Shown piece by piece: positions 34,082 to 42,274 of a stretch of DNA of 46,623 nt. This stretch comes from Gemmatimonadaceae bacterium (lineage in GTDB: Bacteria > Gemmatimonadota > Gemmatimonadetes > Gemmatimonadales > Gemmatimonadaceae): contig JACDDT010000014.1 of the NCBI GenBank assembly GCA_013816855.1, positions 1-46,623 on the forward strand, read 5' to 3'. The position numbers and the translations under genes are program-made. Each line of letters begins with the position of its first letter. The first letter of the stretch is position 1. Below the pieces are notes generated by a model. The model made no database searches. It had not been told where the DNA came from and saw only the letters and a list, made by a program, of their open reading frames with translations.

Positions 34082-35344
34082 ATGGCAACAGCAATACGAC
34101 CGCTCGCCAGAATGGCTGCGGCGCTCTCGGTCCCCAACCTGATCGGCGAGTCTGACGACCGGGTGGCGGAGCTGGAGCGGCAGGTGAACAGGATCGCACT
34201 GGCGTCGAAAGACGCAATCGCGGACACGCGGACCCTTCGCGTTGTGGGACAGGAGATCACGAACGACTCCGATAACACGGACGCTCACCTGAACAACGTG
34301 ATCCTCGAAGTGAACGGGAACGGCCCGCGCCTCTCGGTGTCGGGCACGGCGCACGACCAGTTCGCCGAGAAGCTCGGCATCCCGAAGGTGTACTACCGCC
34401 GCATGCTGGCGACGCAGCCGGGCCTCCTCGCGGTGAACATGAACCGCTGGCTCAACGTCGAGCCCGAGAAGCGCCTCCTGCGGCTGATTGGTGGGCACGA
34501 CGAAGCGAGCAACCAGCGCCTCGCCTTCACCAACACGGACTACACGATCCGCGCCTTCCTCGGTGCGTCGTACCGTCCGCTCGACAATGCGGAGCTGGTC
34601 CAGACAGTGCTCCCTGAGCTCAAAGCTCGCGGCGCTTACCTGCGCGAGTTCTCGCTCACCGACCAGCGGCTGCACGCCAAGTTCCTGACGGTCGAGCGCG
34701 ACGTAAAGGACATCGCCACTGGCAGGGTTTTGGAGTCGGCTTTCGTTGGCGAGGTCGTCCGCATGGGCGTCTATCTCCGAAACTCGGAGACGGGCTTCGC
34801 TTCCCTCGACGTTTCGGGGCTCATCGAAATCCTGAAATGCCTGAACGGGCTTATCTGCCCGGCTGCCACGAAGGTCCGCCACATCGGCGGCAAGCGTGGC
34901 GCGGACGAGGACGGGCTGAACTTCCTTTCCTCGCAGACGCAGCGGCTCGACAACGCTGCAATCTTCTCCCGCGTCCGGGACACCGTGATCGCGGCACTGA
35001 ACGAGGAGGCCCAAGTCAAGTACGCCGAGTCGATCATCACGGCGAAGGCGACCGTGATTGAGCCCGAGGTTCCGACCTTCGAGTTCATCGACCGGATCGG
35101 TGCCACGTTGCAGTTGACGGACGCCGAGAACGAAGTCCTGAAAGAGGAGGTCGCTTACTCCAACGTCGTCGAGGGTGGCTTCACGCAGTTCTCCCTCTCG
35201 CAAGGCGTCACCGCGCTGGCCCGGCAGGCCACCAACTACGACCGCCGCACCGAGCTGGAGCGGGCTGGCTGGCAGATCATCACCGGAGACACGGGCAAGC
35301 TGCTCGCCGCTGGCCGGGCGACGGCTCGCAACAGCCGGAACTAG
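34082..35344 (+). CDS. DUF932-type early protein, 420 aa
   Basis: ATG 34082 is preceded by AGGAG. The central part (LSVSGTAHDQFAEKLGIPKV, YYRRMLATQP, LAVNMNRWL, RLLRLIGG, then RAFLGASYRPLDNAELVQTV) matches the DUF932 / phage-plasmid-like family widespread in phages and plasmids. The fold is mixed and no catalytic motif is evident. Largest gene of the early unit. The family's role is unknown, and control of host or phage DNA processes is only a guess. Confidence 0.85.
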   Translation: MATAIRPLARMAAALSVPNLIGESDDRVAELERQVNRIALASKDAIADTRTLRVVGQEITNDSDNTDAHLNNVILEVNGNGPRLSVSGTAHDQFAEKLGIPKVYYRRMLATQPGLLAVNMNRWLNVEPEKRLLRLIGGHDEASNQRLAFTNTDYTIRAFLGASYRPLDNAELVQTVLPELKARGAYLREFSLTDQRLHAKFLTVERDVKDIATGRVLESAFVGEVVRMGVYLRNSETGFASLDVSGLIEILKCLNGLICPAATKVRHIGGKRGADEDGLNFLSSQTQRLDNAAIFSRVRDTVIAALNEEAQVKYAESIITAKATVIEPEVPTFEFIDRIGATLQLTDAENEVLKEEVAYSNVVEGGFTQFSLSQGVTALARQATNYDRRTELERAGWQIITGDTGKLLAAGRATARNSRN

Positions 35345-35345
35345 C

Positions 35346-35627
35346 ATGACCGAACAGGAAACGGGTCGCACGCCTTCATGGGTGCGGCCCAACTCTTATG
35401 CCACCGAGGCCGAGGCGCTCGAAGCAGCAGAGCGCGAATGCCTCATGCACCACCAGCCCGTCGTCGTGTTCGCTGAACGAGACGGTCGGGATACACGCTT
35501 TAGAACGATCACCCGGGCAACGCTCGACACGCTGGAGCGGTTGACCCCTACCCACTACGTCCCACTGTGGCAGATCAGTCTCGCTGCCGGGACCACTCAA
35601 AAAAGGAGCTGGAACGATGTGCGATGA
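35346..35627 (+). CDS. Early hypothetical protein, 93 aa
   Basis: ATG 35346 one base after the TAG above. Sequence MTEQETGRTPSWVRPNSYAT, then EALEAAERECLMHHQPVVVF. A small alpha/beta domain. Overlaps the next gene by 11 bp, so translation is probably coupled. Unrecognised. Confidence 0.65.
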   Translation: MTEQETGRTPSWVRPNSYATEAEALEAAERECLMHHQPVVVFAERDGRDTRFRTITRATLDTLERLTPTHYVPLWQISLAAGTTQKRSWNDVR

Positions 35628-36012
35628 ATGCAAGGATCGGCAGGACGTTATCATGGCCGCGTTTGCGGACATTTTCTCCAAGCTCGCGGAGATAGACGGC
35701 AGCAAGGAAAGCAGGACCGGAAAGTTTGTTCAGGGTTTACTTTTTTCCGGTGGAGCCGACGAGCAGGAGGCGATTCGACTGCGCGAGGAAATCCCGATAG
35801 AAGAAATCGAGAACGCGGTCAGGGAAATCTACCAAACCGAAAAGATCGGTCGCCACCTCGCCGAGTGCCTTATCGTCGAAATCGCAAAGCGTGTGGAGGA
35901 GGGGGCGGCTGGCGACCTTGACCCCGCAATCCTCGCTTTGGTTGTGTCGGGAATGACCCGCGCCCGCGAGGAGCTGGCAACAGTCTTTCCCGGTGGTATG
36001 GGGGTTCACTAA
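35617..36012 (+). CDS. Early helical protein with N-terminal CxxC, 131 aa
   Basis: Begins MCDECKDRQDVIMAAFADIF. A GGAGC-like site lies inside the gene above. Mostly charged helix (LREEIPIEEIENAVREIYQT, HLAECLIVEIAKRVEEG). No recognised family. TAA directly precedes the ATG of the last gene. Confidence 0.65.
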   Translation: MCDECKDRQDVIMAAFADIFSKLAEIDGSKESRTGKFVQGLLFSGGADEQEAIRLREEIPIEEIENAVREIYQTEKIGRHLAECLIVEIAKRVEEGAAGDLDPAILALVVSGMTRAREELATVFPGGMGVH

Positions 36013-36219
36013 ATGCCCGCCCGCAAACCTCCCCCGGAGGCCGGACAGCTTCGCGAATGGCGCGTAGCTCACGGCCCACTGGACACGCTCGGCAGGCGGA
36101 CGCCGGAAGCTGCGGCGAGCTGGTGGGGCTGCGAGGCCCATAGCTGGCGGCGCTACGAGTGGGGGCTCCGAAAGGTTCCACGGCCCCTCCTCTTGCGAAT
36201 TACCTCGGAGCGGTTTTAG
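36013..36219 (+). CDS. Small HTH DNA-binding protein, 68 aa
   Basis: LREWRVAHG, then TPEAAASWWGCEAHSWRRYE, then WGLRKVPRPLLLRI reads as a Cro/CI-type helix-turn-helix ('R..HG.T...AA..LG.S..TWRRYE.G...VPR'). ATG follows the TAA above directly. Being last in the early unit, it could switch the early promoter off or act on the palindromes at 30474-30528. That is inference. Confidence 0.65.
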   Translation: MPARKPPPEAGQLREWRVAHGPLDTLGRRTPEAAASWWGCEAHSWRRYEWGLRKVPRPLLLRITSERF

Positions 36220-36267
36220 GTTCCGTGCTGCGGCCACTCCTGTCCGCTTCGTCTGCCAAGACAACAG

Positions 36268-36303
36268 AAATGCCCGGTACTCGAAAGAGCGCCGGGCATT
36301 TTT
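36268..36303. terminator. Bidirectional hairpin terminator between converging units
   Basis: AAATGCCCGG pairs with CCGGGCATTT around a 14-base loop, followed on the plus strand by a short T-run. It lies between the end of the rightward early genes (36219) and the end of the leftward right-arm genes (36331), so it can stop both transcripts. Confidence 0.85.
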
Positions 36304-36330
36304 GCGTTATACGCCTCGCTGCGGGCCGAT

Positions 36331-36867
36331 CTACCCCTCGCCCTTGCTCCTACCCTTCCGAGGGGGCGTTTGCCAGTCCAGACGCAAGCCAGCGGCAATG
36401 CGGACCCTTGCGTGCTTCTGCGCCATGTCGATTCCGGGCAGGTTCGTTTTCCAGCGGTCATGCTTTATGTACCGAAGGATCATTTCCAGCGCCTCCTCGT
36501 CCGAGCAGCACACCTCGACCGCGTAGCCCTGATCTTCCAGCGCGGCCAGCCAGTCCCGTTGAGCTGGAGATAAGTCGCTCGGCACCGCGTCGCTCCGTTT
36601 CATCTCGACAAACAGGCCGTGGAACGGATACCTCGGGACCGGGAGGACGATATCCGGGACGCCGGACTTCAAGCCCTCTTTCTTAAACTTCGCTGCCATT
36701 GCCATACTCTTGTTTGATCCGTTCGGGACCGCGAACGCGAGGCGCAGCTCCGGGTACTTGCCCGCCTCCAGCTCCAGCCGCTGAAAAAGAAACGACTGCT
36801 CGGCGTGCTCGCTCCGCACCAGCTTCGAGCGGGCGCTGGCCTCCATCGGTATGCGAAAGCCGCTCAC
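36331..36867 (-). CDS. VRR-NUC-domain nuclease, 178 aa
   Basis: HAEQSFLFQRLELEAGKYPE, then LAFAVPNGSNKS, then LKSGVPDIVLPVP with Asp72, FVEMKR with Glu88 and Lys90, then LSPAQRDWLAALEDQGYAVEV: the whole VRR-NUC core of PD-(D/E)XK type. Such phage nucleases cut branched or junction DNA and go with recombination or packaging. GTG start overlaps the stop above (GTGA). Last gene of the leftward right-arm unit. Confidence 0.92.
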   Translation of the reverse strand: MSGFRIPMEASARSKLVRSEHAEQSFLFQRLELEAGKYPELRLAFAVPNGSNKSMAMAAKFKKEGLKSGVPDIVLPVPRYPFHGLFVEMKRSDAVPSDLSPAQRDWLAALEDQGYAVEVCCSDEEALEMILRYIKHDRWKTNLPGIDMAQKHARVRIAAGLRLDWQTPPRKGRSKGEG

Positions 36868-37319
36868 GTTCCACCTCTGCGTATCTCAGCGGCGACTCTG
36901 CGGGCTGCTCTGTCGGTGATTTCGTCCTGTGCGTGATGGTCAGCGAAGTAATCCGCAACCTTCGCACACCTTTCCCGTTCCTCGGATACGGCTTGCTGGA
37001 CGAGGGCGCGTGACACTTTTAGCAGGTGGGTTTCGCAGGCAACGCAATCCCGTAAGCCGTCCAAAACGCAACCACGCGCTTCGCTGAGTACGTCTTTCAA
37101 ATCCGCTTCCGTGTACTTAGGTGTGGGGGCAAGGATTTTATCTTCTGCGTCCTGCATTGTGCCTCCGTCCACAACCGTCTCCATCTTGATTTCTGTGCGT
37201 GACTTAGGGGCGGGGGCGGTCACGGTGTACTTGTTTGTCAGAAGTGTTGGGCAGTCCACTGAGTGTGCGAAACCTGCTGTCAGTGCTTCACCGCCACATT
37301 GAGTGCATCGGGCGGTCAC
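36864..37319 (-). CDS. Zinc-finger-like helical protein, 151 aa
   Basis: GTG 37319 overlaps the stop above and has AGGAG five bases upstream. The longer frame is rejected. The N-terminal CTQCGGEALTAGFAHSVDC gives a CxxC plus His/Cys set. The C-terminal part is a charged helix (EERERCAKVADYFADHHAQD), similar to tails of many phage accessory proteins. Unrecognised. Confidence 0.65.
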   Translation of the reverse strand: MTARCTQCGGEALTAGFAHSVDCPTLLTNKYTVTAPAPKSRTEIKMETVVDGGTMQDAEDKILAPTPKYTEADLKDVLSEARGCVLDGLRDCVACETHLLKVSRALVQQAVSEERERCAKVADYFADHHAQDEITDRAARRVAAEIRRGGT

Positions 37320-37924
37320 GATTGCTCCTTTTTCTGTGCTCTGAGAGCGTCGGCAAAGTCGTTGGGGGTCGCGTGGTCGCCTAGCAGAAACTTCATATAC
37401 AGCTTCGGCTCTACCACTCTCCACCGTTCAGCGTCCGGCGTCAGTGCGTCGATAGTTGCGTCCCGTCGCTCGATAGCGTTGTTGCTTCTTTCTTCAATGG
37501 CTCTCCGGCCTTGCTGTATGTGACACTCCAGCCTTTTCAGTTCTCGGATACGCGCATCCCCTTTTTCTTTTTCTATTCTCATGTCTGCGTAATCCACTTC
37601 CAATTCTTGTACCAATCTCCTCAGCCGTATTACCTCTGCATCCTTCGCGGCGTTCTCGGATTGGAGGGCGGATTGCTGGATTTCGTAGGCGTCAATCCGT
37701 CCGGTCAGGTAGGCGATTGTTGCATCCTTCGCGGCAAGCTCAGTTTTGATGCCGATAATGAACTGAGTGTCGTAGTCGTAATTGGACTTCTTCGCAGCGT
37801 TCTCGGATTGTAGCTGACGGATTCTGGCAAGTATCGTTCTTACGTCTGCACCTTCGTTAATCATCGCCCATTCTTTAATCATCGCCCATTCTTCTGCGGT
37901 TAGTGGCTGTGTGTTATCGGGCAT
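37316..37924 (-). CDS. Coiled-coil protein, 202 aa
   Basis: ATG 37924 ([17 protein letters not shown]) is preferred over a TTG at 37939 that would give five more residues. Long heptad-containing helix from about 30 to 150 with repeated 'LQSENAAKDAE' and 'AAKKSN' units, then a C-terminal part ending FADALRAQKKEQS. Likely a dimeric rod. Role unknown. Confidence 0.65.
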   Translation of the reverse strand: MPDNTQPLTAEEWAMIKEWAMINEGADVRTILARIRQLQSENAAKKSNYDYDTQFIIGIKTELAAKDATIAYLTGRIDAYEIQQSALQSENAAKDAEVIRLRRLVQELEVDYADMRIEKEKGDARIRELKRLECHIQQGRRAIEERSNNAIERRDATIDALTPDAERWRVVEPKLYMKFLLGDHATPNDFADALRAQKKEQS

Positions 37925-38018
37925 AGAACGACCTGACAAAGAGGACGATTGACGCGCAGAACAGCGGTATTGCTATCACGAGAACAATTCTGTCCATCCA
38001 CGAAAGTTTAGTTGCCAT
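37914..38018 (-). CDS. Tiny single-pass membrane protein, 34 aa
   Basis: ATG 38018, TAA 37914-37916. Sequence [20 protein letters not shown], then [14 protein letters not shown]: one 20-residue membrane helix with basic ends. It overlaps both neighbours by 11 bp, a coupling pattern seen elsewhere in this operon. Could be a lysis or superinfection factor, but nothing proves that. Confidence 0.6.
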   Translation of the reverse strand: MATKLSWMDRIVLVIAIPLFCASIVLFVRSFYAR

Positions 38019-38748
38019 TGTCTTTATCCTCTGTAGTGGCGTCAACCAAAAGACGCAGCAGTTCGCTCGCAGATGCCTCGACAAACGCAGCCCACGCATC
38101 CCACGCATCCCACGCAGCCCTCGCAGCCCTCGCAGCCCACGCATCCCTCGCATCCATCGCATCCCTCGCATCCATCGCATCCCTCGCAGCCCTCGCATCC
38201 CTCGCATCCCTCGCAGCCCACGCAGCCATCGCAGCCATCGCATCCCTCGCATCCCTCGCATCCATCGCATCCCTCGCATCCATCGCATCCATCAGCCTGT
38301 CGGCTAGCGCGGTTGCTTCATCGCCGGTTGTCTCGCTTGCGAGATACCGGCGAGCGACTTCACGGCAAAGCCCTTTTATTTCGGCATCGTCGGTTGTGTG
38401 CTCCACGCCGTAGGTCTCATCCGTCATCAGCCACGCGGCGAACTGTGGCCACACCATTGAGAGGTCAGCGCCAATCGGGATTGCTGTCAGCACTGCAAGC
38501 GGCCAGTCTTTCGATTGCTCATCCGGCAGCGCCTCAAAAATGGCATCAAATAACTGCGCTACCTGCACGGGTACGCCTAGCTTGGTCTCGAAAGCGTAAT
38601 GATTGCCACTGTGGACGGTGCATCCGACCGCGCACCCTTTTCCCCGCTCCCAGTACACGCCCTTGATTATTTCGTCGGCATCGAAGTGCGCCTGCAGACG
38701 GTTGACGTATTTGGCCTGAACAGTCTCGTCGTTATGAAAGGCCAGCAT
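38008..38748 (-). CDS. Protein with conserved N-terminal domain and Ala/Asp/Arg/Trp repeat helix, 246 aa
   Basis: N-terminal [40 protein letters not shown] and [10 protein letters not shown] form a domain common to uncharacterised phage proteins. C-terminal residues about 153-219 are a tandem array of [24 protein letters not shown] units, as is usual in this family. The array comes from short repeated DNA blocks at 38090-38290. All units are multiples of three bases, so copy-number change would not shift frame. Function unknown. Confidence 0.75.
   Translation of the reverse strand: MLAFHNDETVQAKYVNRLQAHFDADEIIKGVYWERGKGCAVGCTVHSGNHYAFETKLGVPVQVAQLFDAIFEALPDEQSKDWPLAVLTAIPIGADLSMVWPQFAAWLMTDETYGVEHTTDDAEIKGLCREVARRYLASETTGDEATALADRLMDAMDARDAMDARDARDAMAAMAAWAARDARDARAARDAMDARDAMDARDAWAARAARAAWDAWDAWAAFVEASASELLRLLVDATTEDKDNGN
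38090..38290 (-). repeat. Tandem hexamer/nonamer repeat tract inside a gene
   Basis: On the plus strand the tract is built from GCATCC, CTC, GCAGCC, CTC and CATC blocks in varied order. It encodes the Ala/Asp/Met/Arg/Trp repeat of the gene above. Such a tract can lengthen or shorten by slippage or recombination. Confidence 0.9.
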
Positions 38749-38749
38749 T

Positions 38750-38899
38750 TTACTTATCCTCTGTAGTGGTAGGGGTGGCGGTTTCAGTTTTCGTGAGTGA
38801 TTTCTTAAGGGCTTCCATCAGGTCGAGAACACGGGAGCCGCATTTCGTGCAGATGCTTTCAACTTCCCCCGCAACCAGTTCGTGTTTGCAACGCTTCAT
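38750..38899 (-). CDS. Small CxxC protein, 49 aa
   Basis: ATG 38899 overlaps the stop above (ATGA). The longer frame is rejected. MKRCKHELVAGEVESICTKC: Cys-x-His and CxxC at zinc-like spacing, then a Thr/Lys-rich tail. Typical size and make-up of a phage zinc microprotein. Confidence 0.6.
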   Translation of the reverse strand: MKRCKHELVAGEVESICTKCGSRVLDLMEALKKSLTKTETATPTTTEDK

Positions 38900-39441
38900 T
38901 TCCCCTCCGTGGTAGGGGTGAGCTTGGAGCGGATTGCCGTGCAGATTGAGCAGGGATGGAATGAGCACGGTTGACTAAAATGGTGCGCTTCTTCTGGTGT
39001 CAGCGTTCTCTCCTTTAATGCGGCGATTTCTGCCATTAGGTTTTCGATTGTTACTGCAAACCCTTTCACTTGTTCGTTGATAACAGTTTTCAACCTTGCT
39101 ATCTCTGCATCACGAGCGGAGAAAGCGTCGAGGATTGCTTGCTCGGCTTGGGATTCTTCAATAGCTCCCTGCTCTTTTGCTCCGAAATCTCCGTCCATCT
39201 TCGCAGACGCTACATCAGCGTAAACTGATTTCCGTGCTTTTCCCTTGAGCGCATCCACCAGCCCCTTCACATCTTCTGATGGGACGAGGCGCAAACGGAG
39301 CCTGACGATTTCTCGCGCAAGTATTGCGTGAACAGGCTTGGAGTTCTCGTTGGCCATTATTTCCGCGACCAGTTCGTTGACCATATCCTCGCGGTGCATC
39401 CGTTCGCCTTCGGTTTCAGGTCGTTCTACTGTGTCGGTCAT
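38896..39441 (-). CDS. Helical protein with C-terminal Cys/His cluster, 181 aa
   Basis: MTDTVERPETEGERMHREDM, long charged helices to about 150, then HHFSQPCSFHPCSICTAIRS, a cluster of Cys and His that may bind metal. ATG overlaps the DnaQ-like gene's stop (ATGA). Layout resembles the 37316 and 36864 proteins nearby, so these may be related accessory proteins. Unrecognised. Confidence 0.65.
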   Translation of the reverse strand: MTDTVERPETEGERMHREDMVNELVAEIMANENSKPVHAILAREIVRLRLRLVPSEDVKGLVDALKGKARKSVYADVASAKMDGDFGAKEQGAIEESQAEQAILDAFSARDAEIARLKTVINEQVKGFAVTIENLMAEIAALKERTLTPEEAHHFSQPCSFHPCSICTAIRSKLTPTTEGK

Positions 39442-40145
39442 TTTTCCTCTGGTGTGCGGTCGGGGATCGGCCAGCCGAACGGGGTGTCCCGCGCAACTCC
39501 GTCTCGGCCTTCGTTCAGGAACGCGACAAACTCGTTACTCGTCTTGCGCTGAAACATCTGCAAGCTCTCCAGTGTGTAATGCGCGAACTTCGGGTCGGCA
39601 CCCATCTTCCGGCCAATCGCCCGGACCAGATCGACCGAGGCCCGAACGTCAGCAGTTGCCGTATGCGCCTCCTCCAGCTCGACCCCGTAGTGCAGGCAGA
39701 GGTCGGCCAGCCGCCGCTTGCCCCTCCTGTACTTGTCGAACCCTCGGTCCAACACGCTCGGGTCGAGGATCACAGGTTGGTACGAGAGTGCCTTTTCGTC
39801 CGCCATGCCGTGCCGTTGCAGCTCGGTGATAAGCAAGGGCCAGTCGAACCGGGCGTTCATGATCACAATAGGCCGCTTCTCTTGGAGCGCCGTCCGCAGG
39901 TAGTTCGCGACCCACACCATGACGTTCTCGACCGGGAGGCCGCGCTCGCGCACGATCTCCGTTGTGAGCCCGTGAATCGCTGCCGCCTCTGCCGGGACCT
40001 CGACCCCGCAGTTGATAACGGCGTCGAAGGTTTGGTTGCCCGGGTCGTCGTGAATGGCGACCGACACCGGGCGATCATTCCACGGATCAACCCCCGTCGT
40101 CTCGAAGTCGAGCCCGAGCATGGGCAACTCCCACCAGCGAGTCAC
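39438..40145 (-). CDS. DnaQ-like DEDDh 3'-5' exonuclease, 235 aa
   Basis: Exo I LDFETTG (Asp13, Glu15), Exo II NARFDWPLL (Asp101), Exo III HTATADVRAS (His161, Asp166): all DEDDh catalytic residues are present. Also AIHGLTTE as in proofreading subunits. No polymerase is encoded nearby, so it may assist host polymerase or trim recombination ends. GTG start overlaps the stop above (GTGA). Confidence 0.92.
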   Translation of the reverse strand: MTRWWELPMLGLDFETTGVDPWNDRPVSVAIHDDPGNQTFDAVINCGVEVPAEAAAIHGLTTEIVRERGLPVENVMVWVANYLRTALQEKRPIVIMNARFDWPLLITELQRHGMADEKALSYQPVILDPSVLDRGFDKYRRGKRRLADLCLHYGVELEEAHTATADVRASVDLVRAIGRKMGADPKFAHYTLESLQMFQRKTSNEFVAFLNEGRDGVARDTPFGWPIPDRTPEEK

Positions 40146-40486
40146 TTCACCCTCCGCTTGGGGTGGTACATCGCGGGCGCGTCGGCCCGGCGCTCAGTGG
40201 TTTCTTTCTTGGGTCGCCCGCCTTTCTTGGGTTTCTTCGCCGCCTGCTCCTCCGCGAGAAACTGGTCGCGGATCGTCTCCATCTTGACGCCCCGGCGCTC
40301 GGCGGCGCGGGCCTTCTCCTCCCGGTACAACTGGACGTAGCCGCTCGCCACAGGTGCAGTCGGGAATAGCTCGCGCCTCGGGTCGTAGCAGCGGGAGCAG
40401 GCGTTGATAAACCGCTTGCCGTGCTCCCGGTCGAACGTCCGCTTGTGCGGGCAGAACTTCGTGATCTCGCCCCGGTAGTATTTCAC
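40142..40486 (-). CDS. Basic zinc-binding protein with AT-hook-like motif, 114 aa
   Basis: GTG 40486 overlaps the stop above. The longer frame is a shadow. FCPHKRTFDREHGKRFINAC, then SRCY: four Cys/His zinc ligands. The C-terminal KKPKKGGRPKKE resembles an AT-hook (core GRP between basic residues). Probably binds DNA. Confidence 0.65.
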   Translation of the reverse strand: MKYYRGEITKFCPHKRTFDREHGKRFINACSRCYDPRRELFPTAPVASGYVQLYREEKARAAERRGVKMETIRDQFLAEEQAAKKPKKGGRPKKETTERRADAPAMYHPKRRVK

Positions 40487-40677
40487 TTTTCCATCCCGAG
40501 CGCGAGCCAGAGCAGGCCGACACCGTAGAAGTCCGCGATCCTTTTGAGGACCAAGAACGAGGGCCGCTTGGTCCGGCCAGTGGCAATGCGCCACACGGTT
40601 TGACGACTGACCCCGGGGACGCCGCTGTATTTTCCTCCAGACGCCCTTGTCACGCGCCGTGCGAGCGTCGCCCTCAT
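40483..40677 (-). CDS. Cro/CI-like HTH regulator, 64 aa
   Basis: SGVPGVSRQTVWRIATGRTK, then PSFLVLKRIADFYGV is a clear XRE-type helix-turn-helix ('GVSR.T..RI..G...P....L..IA...GV'). ATG 40677 overlaps the stop above (ATGA). A DNA-binding repressor or activator of phage promoters. With no integrase present it need not mean lysogeny. Confidence 0.8.
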   Translation of the reverse strand: MRATLARRVTRASGGKYSGVPGVSRQTVWRIATGRTKRPSFLVLKRIADFYGVGLLWLALGMEK

Positions 40678-41048
40678 TCGCCCACCTCCGCAAGAGCCCA
40701 AACCATTAGCTTGCTATTGGGCCTGTCGGGGTGCCCCCTCCTCTCTCCCGTGGCTTCCAACCTGCCCTCCACCACAAGGTCCGTCCTCCGCTTCGATACC
40801 GAAGTGTATGCGATTCCCTGAAACTCCGGCAACCGACCGAGCTCGGCATCGGTCAGCGGGCCGTGGTCCTTGAAGGCCTGAAAGACCATCGCCTTGACCC
40901 TCGCACGGGTTGAGAGTACCGACTTGGCGGCCTCTATCGAGGTCGGCCTGTCGGGGTTCCTCGCCATTCCCCTTACCTCCGGGGGCGGCGCGTCGAACAT
41001 CGCGAGCTGGCGCTCGTCGTGGTTGTGCTCCTGTTTACCCTGCGCCAC
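40674..41048 (-). CDS. Winged-helix protein, 124 aa
   Basis: GTG 41048 has GGAAGGA just upstream. Residues about 55-105 (AMVFQAFKDHGPLTDAELGR, then GIAYTSVSKRRTDLVVEGRL) form a winged helix like those of transcription regulators and replication accessory proteins. Acidic N-terminal tail. Sits between RecT-linked and HTH genes. Target unknown. Confidence 0.7.
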   Translation of the reverse strand: MAQGKQEHNHDERQLAMFDAPPPEVRGMARNPDRPTSIEAAKSVLSTRARVKAMVFQAFKDHGPLTDAELGRLPEFQGIAYTSVSKRRTDLVVEGRLEATGERRGHPDRPNSKLMVWALAEVGE

Positions 41049-41409
41049 GTTCCTTCCTCCTGTTTTTGGTCTGCCAAGTTTTCGGGTCACGATCCACGAA
41101 CGCCGTCCGGGCGTCCGCCGCAACCTCGTCGAACACTTCCTGCGACACCGCTACGAGCTGACCGCAGTTCCCGCATTGCAGCGTGGGCGACGGCGACCTC
41201 CACTTCATGTGCGTCCATGTCGCCGGGCGCTGCGTTCGCTTGCCGCACCCCGGACAGGACTCGGGAAGCGTCGCCATTGCCTCTCCCTGCCCTTCTGCGG
41301 GGTTTTCTGGCGGTGGCCCGGTGAACATGCCTATCTGGACCCGTTCGGCCTCCACGCGGGCATATGCCGCGTCTGCGAGGGCCCGCTGCGACTTATTCTG
41401 CCGTGCCAT
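41035..41409 (-). CDS. Zinc-ribbon protein, 124 aa
   Basis: ATG 41409, 17-bp overlap with recT. PESCPGCGKRTQRPATWTHM and TLQCGNCGQLVAVSQE: paired CxxC motifs 24 residues apart, a classic zinc ribbon. Charged ends. Likely a partner of recombination or replication proteins by position. Confidence 0.7.
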   Translation of the reverse strand: MARQNKSQRALADAAYARVEAERVQIGMFTGPPPENPAEGQGEAMATLPESCPGCGKRTQRPATWTHMKWRSPSPTLQCGNCGQLVAVSQEVFDEVAADARTAFVDRDPKTWQTKNRRKERGAG

Positions 41410-42274
41410 TGTCCTGCTCCCACTGGCGAAGCCGCTCGGCGTACTCCTCGCCCGACTCGTTCTTGCCTTGCTGCGGGACCGCGGCAACCGTGGCTGTCGC
41501 CGGGCGAACCTTTTCCCGGAGCGCGTCGGCGCGTGCGTTCGTCTTTTCCCGGAGGTCCGCCGACATGGTGGCCTCGGTGTCGAAGCGCGTCGCCGAGCCG
41601 ACCACGCCAACCTCGGCGCGGTTCTCCAGCTCGACCGCCTCCGCGAACTCGCTCGACATCGGGAGCAGTTTCGCGCCCCGGCGGATCACGGTTTTCTTCA
41701 CCTGCTCGGGAAACCAATCCCGCCACGGTCCCCGGTCCTTCGACTTGGAGGACTGCCGCACCTTCTCAACTTCCTCCCGGGTCATTACCTCGAACGCCTT
41801 CAAGCCGTTCTGTAGCGTGGCGACCATGTAAACCGCCACGATGTCCTCGTCCTGCCGGGACCCGTCGAACTTCGGGCGGTGAACCACCTTCGGGTCGAGG
41901 CCATACTCCACCTCGAAAGTGTCGTCCCGGTAAACGAGCCGGGCTTCGATCTGGAGGACCTTCCCCGTCCGCTGCATGAGCGTCACATAGCCCCGGTATC
42001 CGGGAATGAGCTGCGCTTGGCTCCCGTACTTGACGATGTACGCCTCGCCGAGCGGGCCACCCACTTCGAGCCCGAGAGCTGCCGACTGCCGGACTGCCTG
42101 AACGATTGACGCCGCCGAGCAATCGAGCAGCTCGGGCGACTTGGTGGCCGCGAGCAGGGCGAGGTTAATCAACCTGTCCGCGTCGAGGCGAATCCCCTGC
42201 GGGATCGCCCCCTGAATCGTGCTCCTGTTTGCGACGAACTCCTGCCGGAGCGTCGCGATTGCTGTGCCTGCCAT
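41393..42274 (-). CDS. recT: RecT-family single-strand annealing protein, 293 aa
   Basis: ATLRQEFVANRSTIQGAIPQ, LINLALLAATKSPELLDCSA, ALGLEVGGPLGEAYIVKYGS, AQLIPGYRGYVTLMQRTGKV and WRDWFPEQVKKTVIRRGAKL are hallmark RecT segments. The protein anneals complementary single strands during phage recombination. It lies directly below the YqaJ exonuclease gene, the standard pairing. C-terminal tail is charged. Confidence 0.95.
   Translation of the reverse strand: MAGTAIATLRQEFVANRSTIQGAIPQGIRLDADRLINLALLAATKSPELLDCSAASIVQAVRQSAALGLEVGGPLGEAYIVKYGSQAQLIPGYRGYVTLMQRTGKVLQIEARLVYRDDTFEVEYGLDPKVVHRPKFDGSRQDEDIVAVYMVATLQNGLKAFEVMTREEVEKVRQSSKSKDRGPWRDWFPEQVKKTVIRRGAKLLPMSSEFAEAVELENRAEVGVVGSATRFDTEATMSADLREKTNARADALREKVRPATATVAAVPQQGKNESGEEYAERLRQWEQDNGTAE

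Noticed and set aside
34076-35392. 438-aa minus-strand reading frame
   Set aside because: Antisense of the DUF932 gene, which has a ribosome site and family motifs.
40483-40677. Lysogeny module based on the Cro/CI-like protein
   Set aside because: No integrase, excisionase or attachment site was found, and the gene is not beside a divergent promoter.
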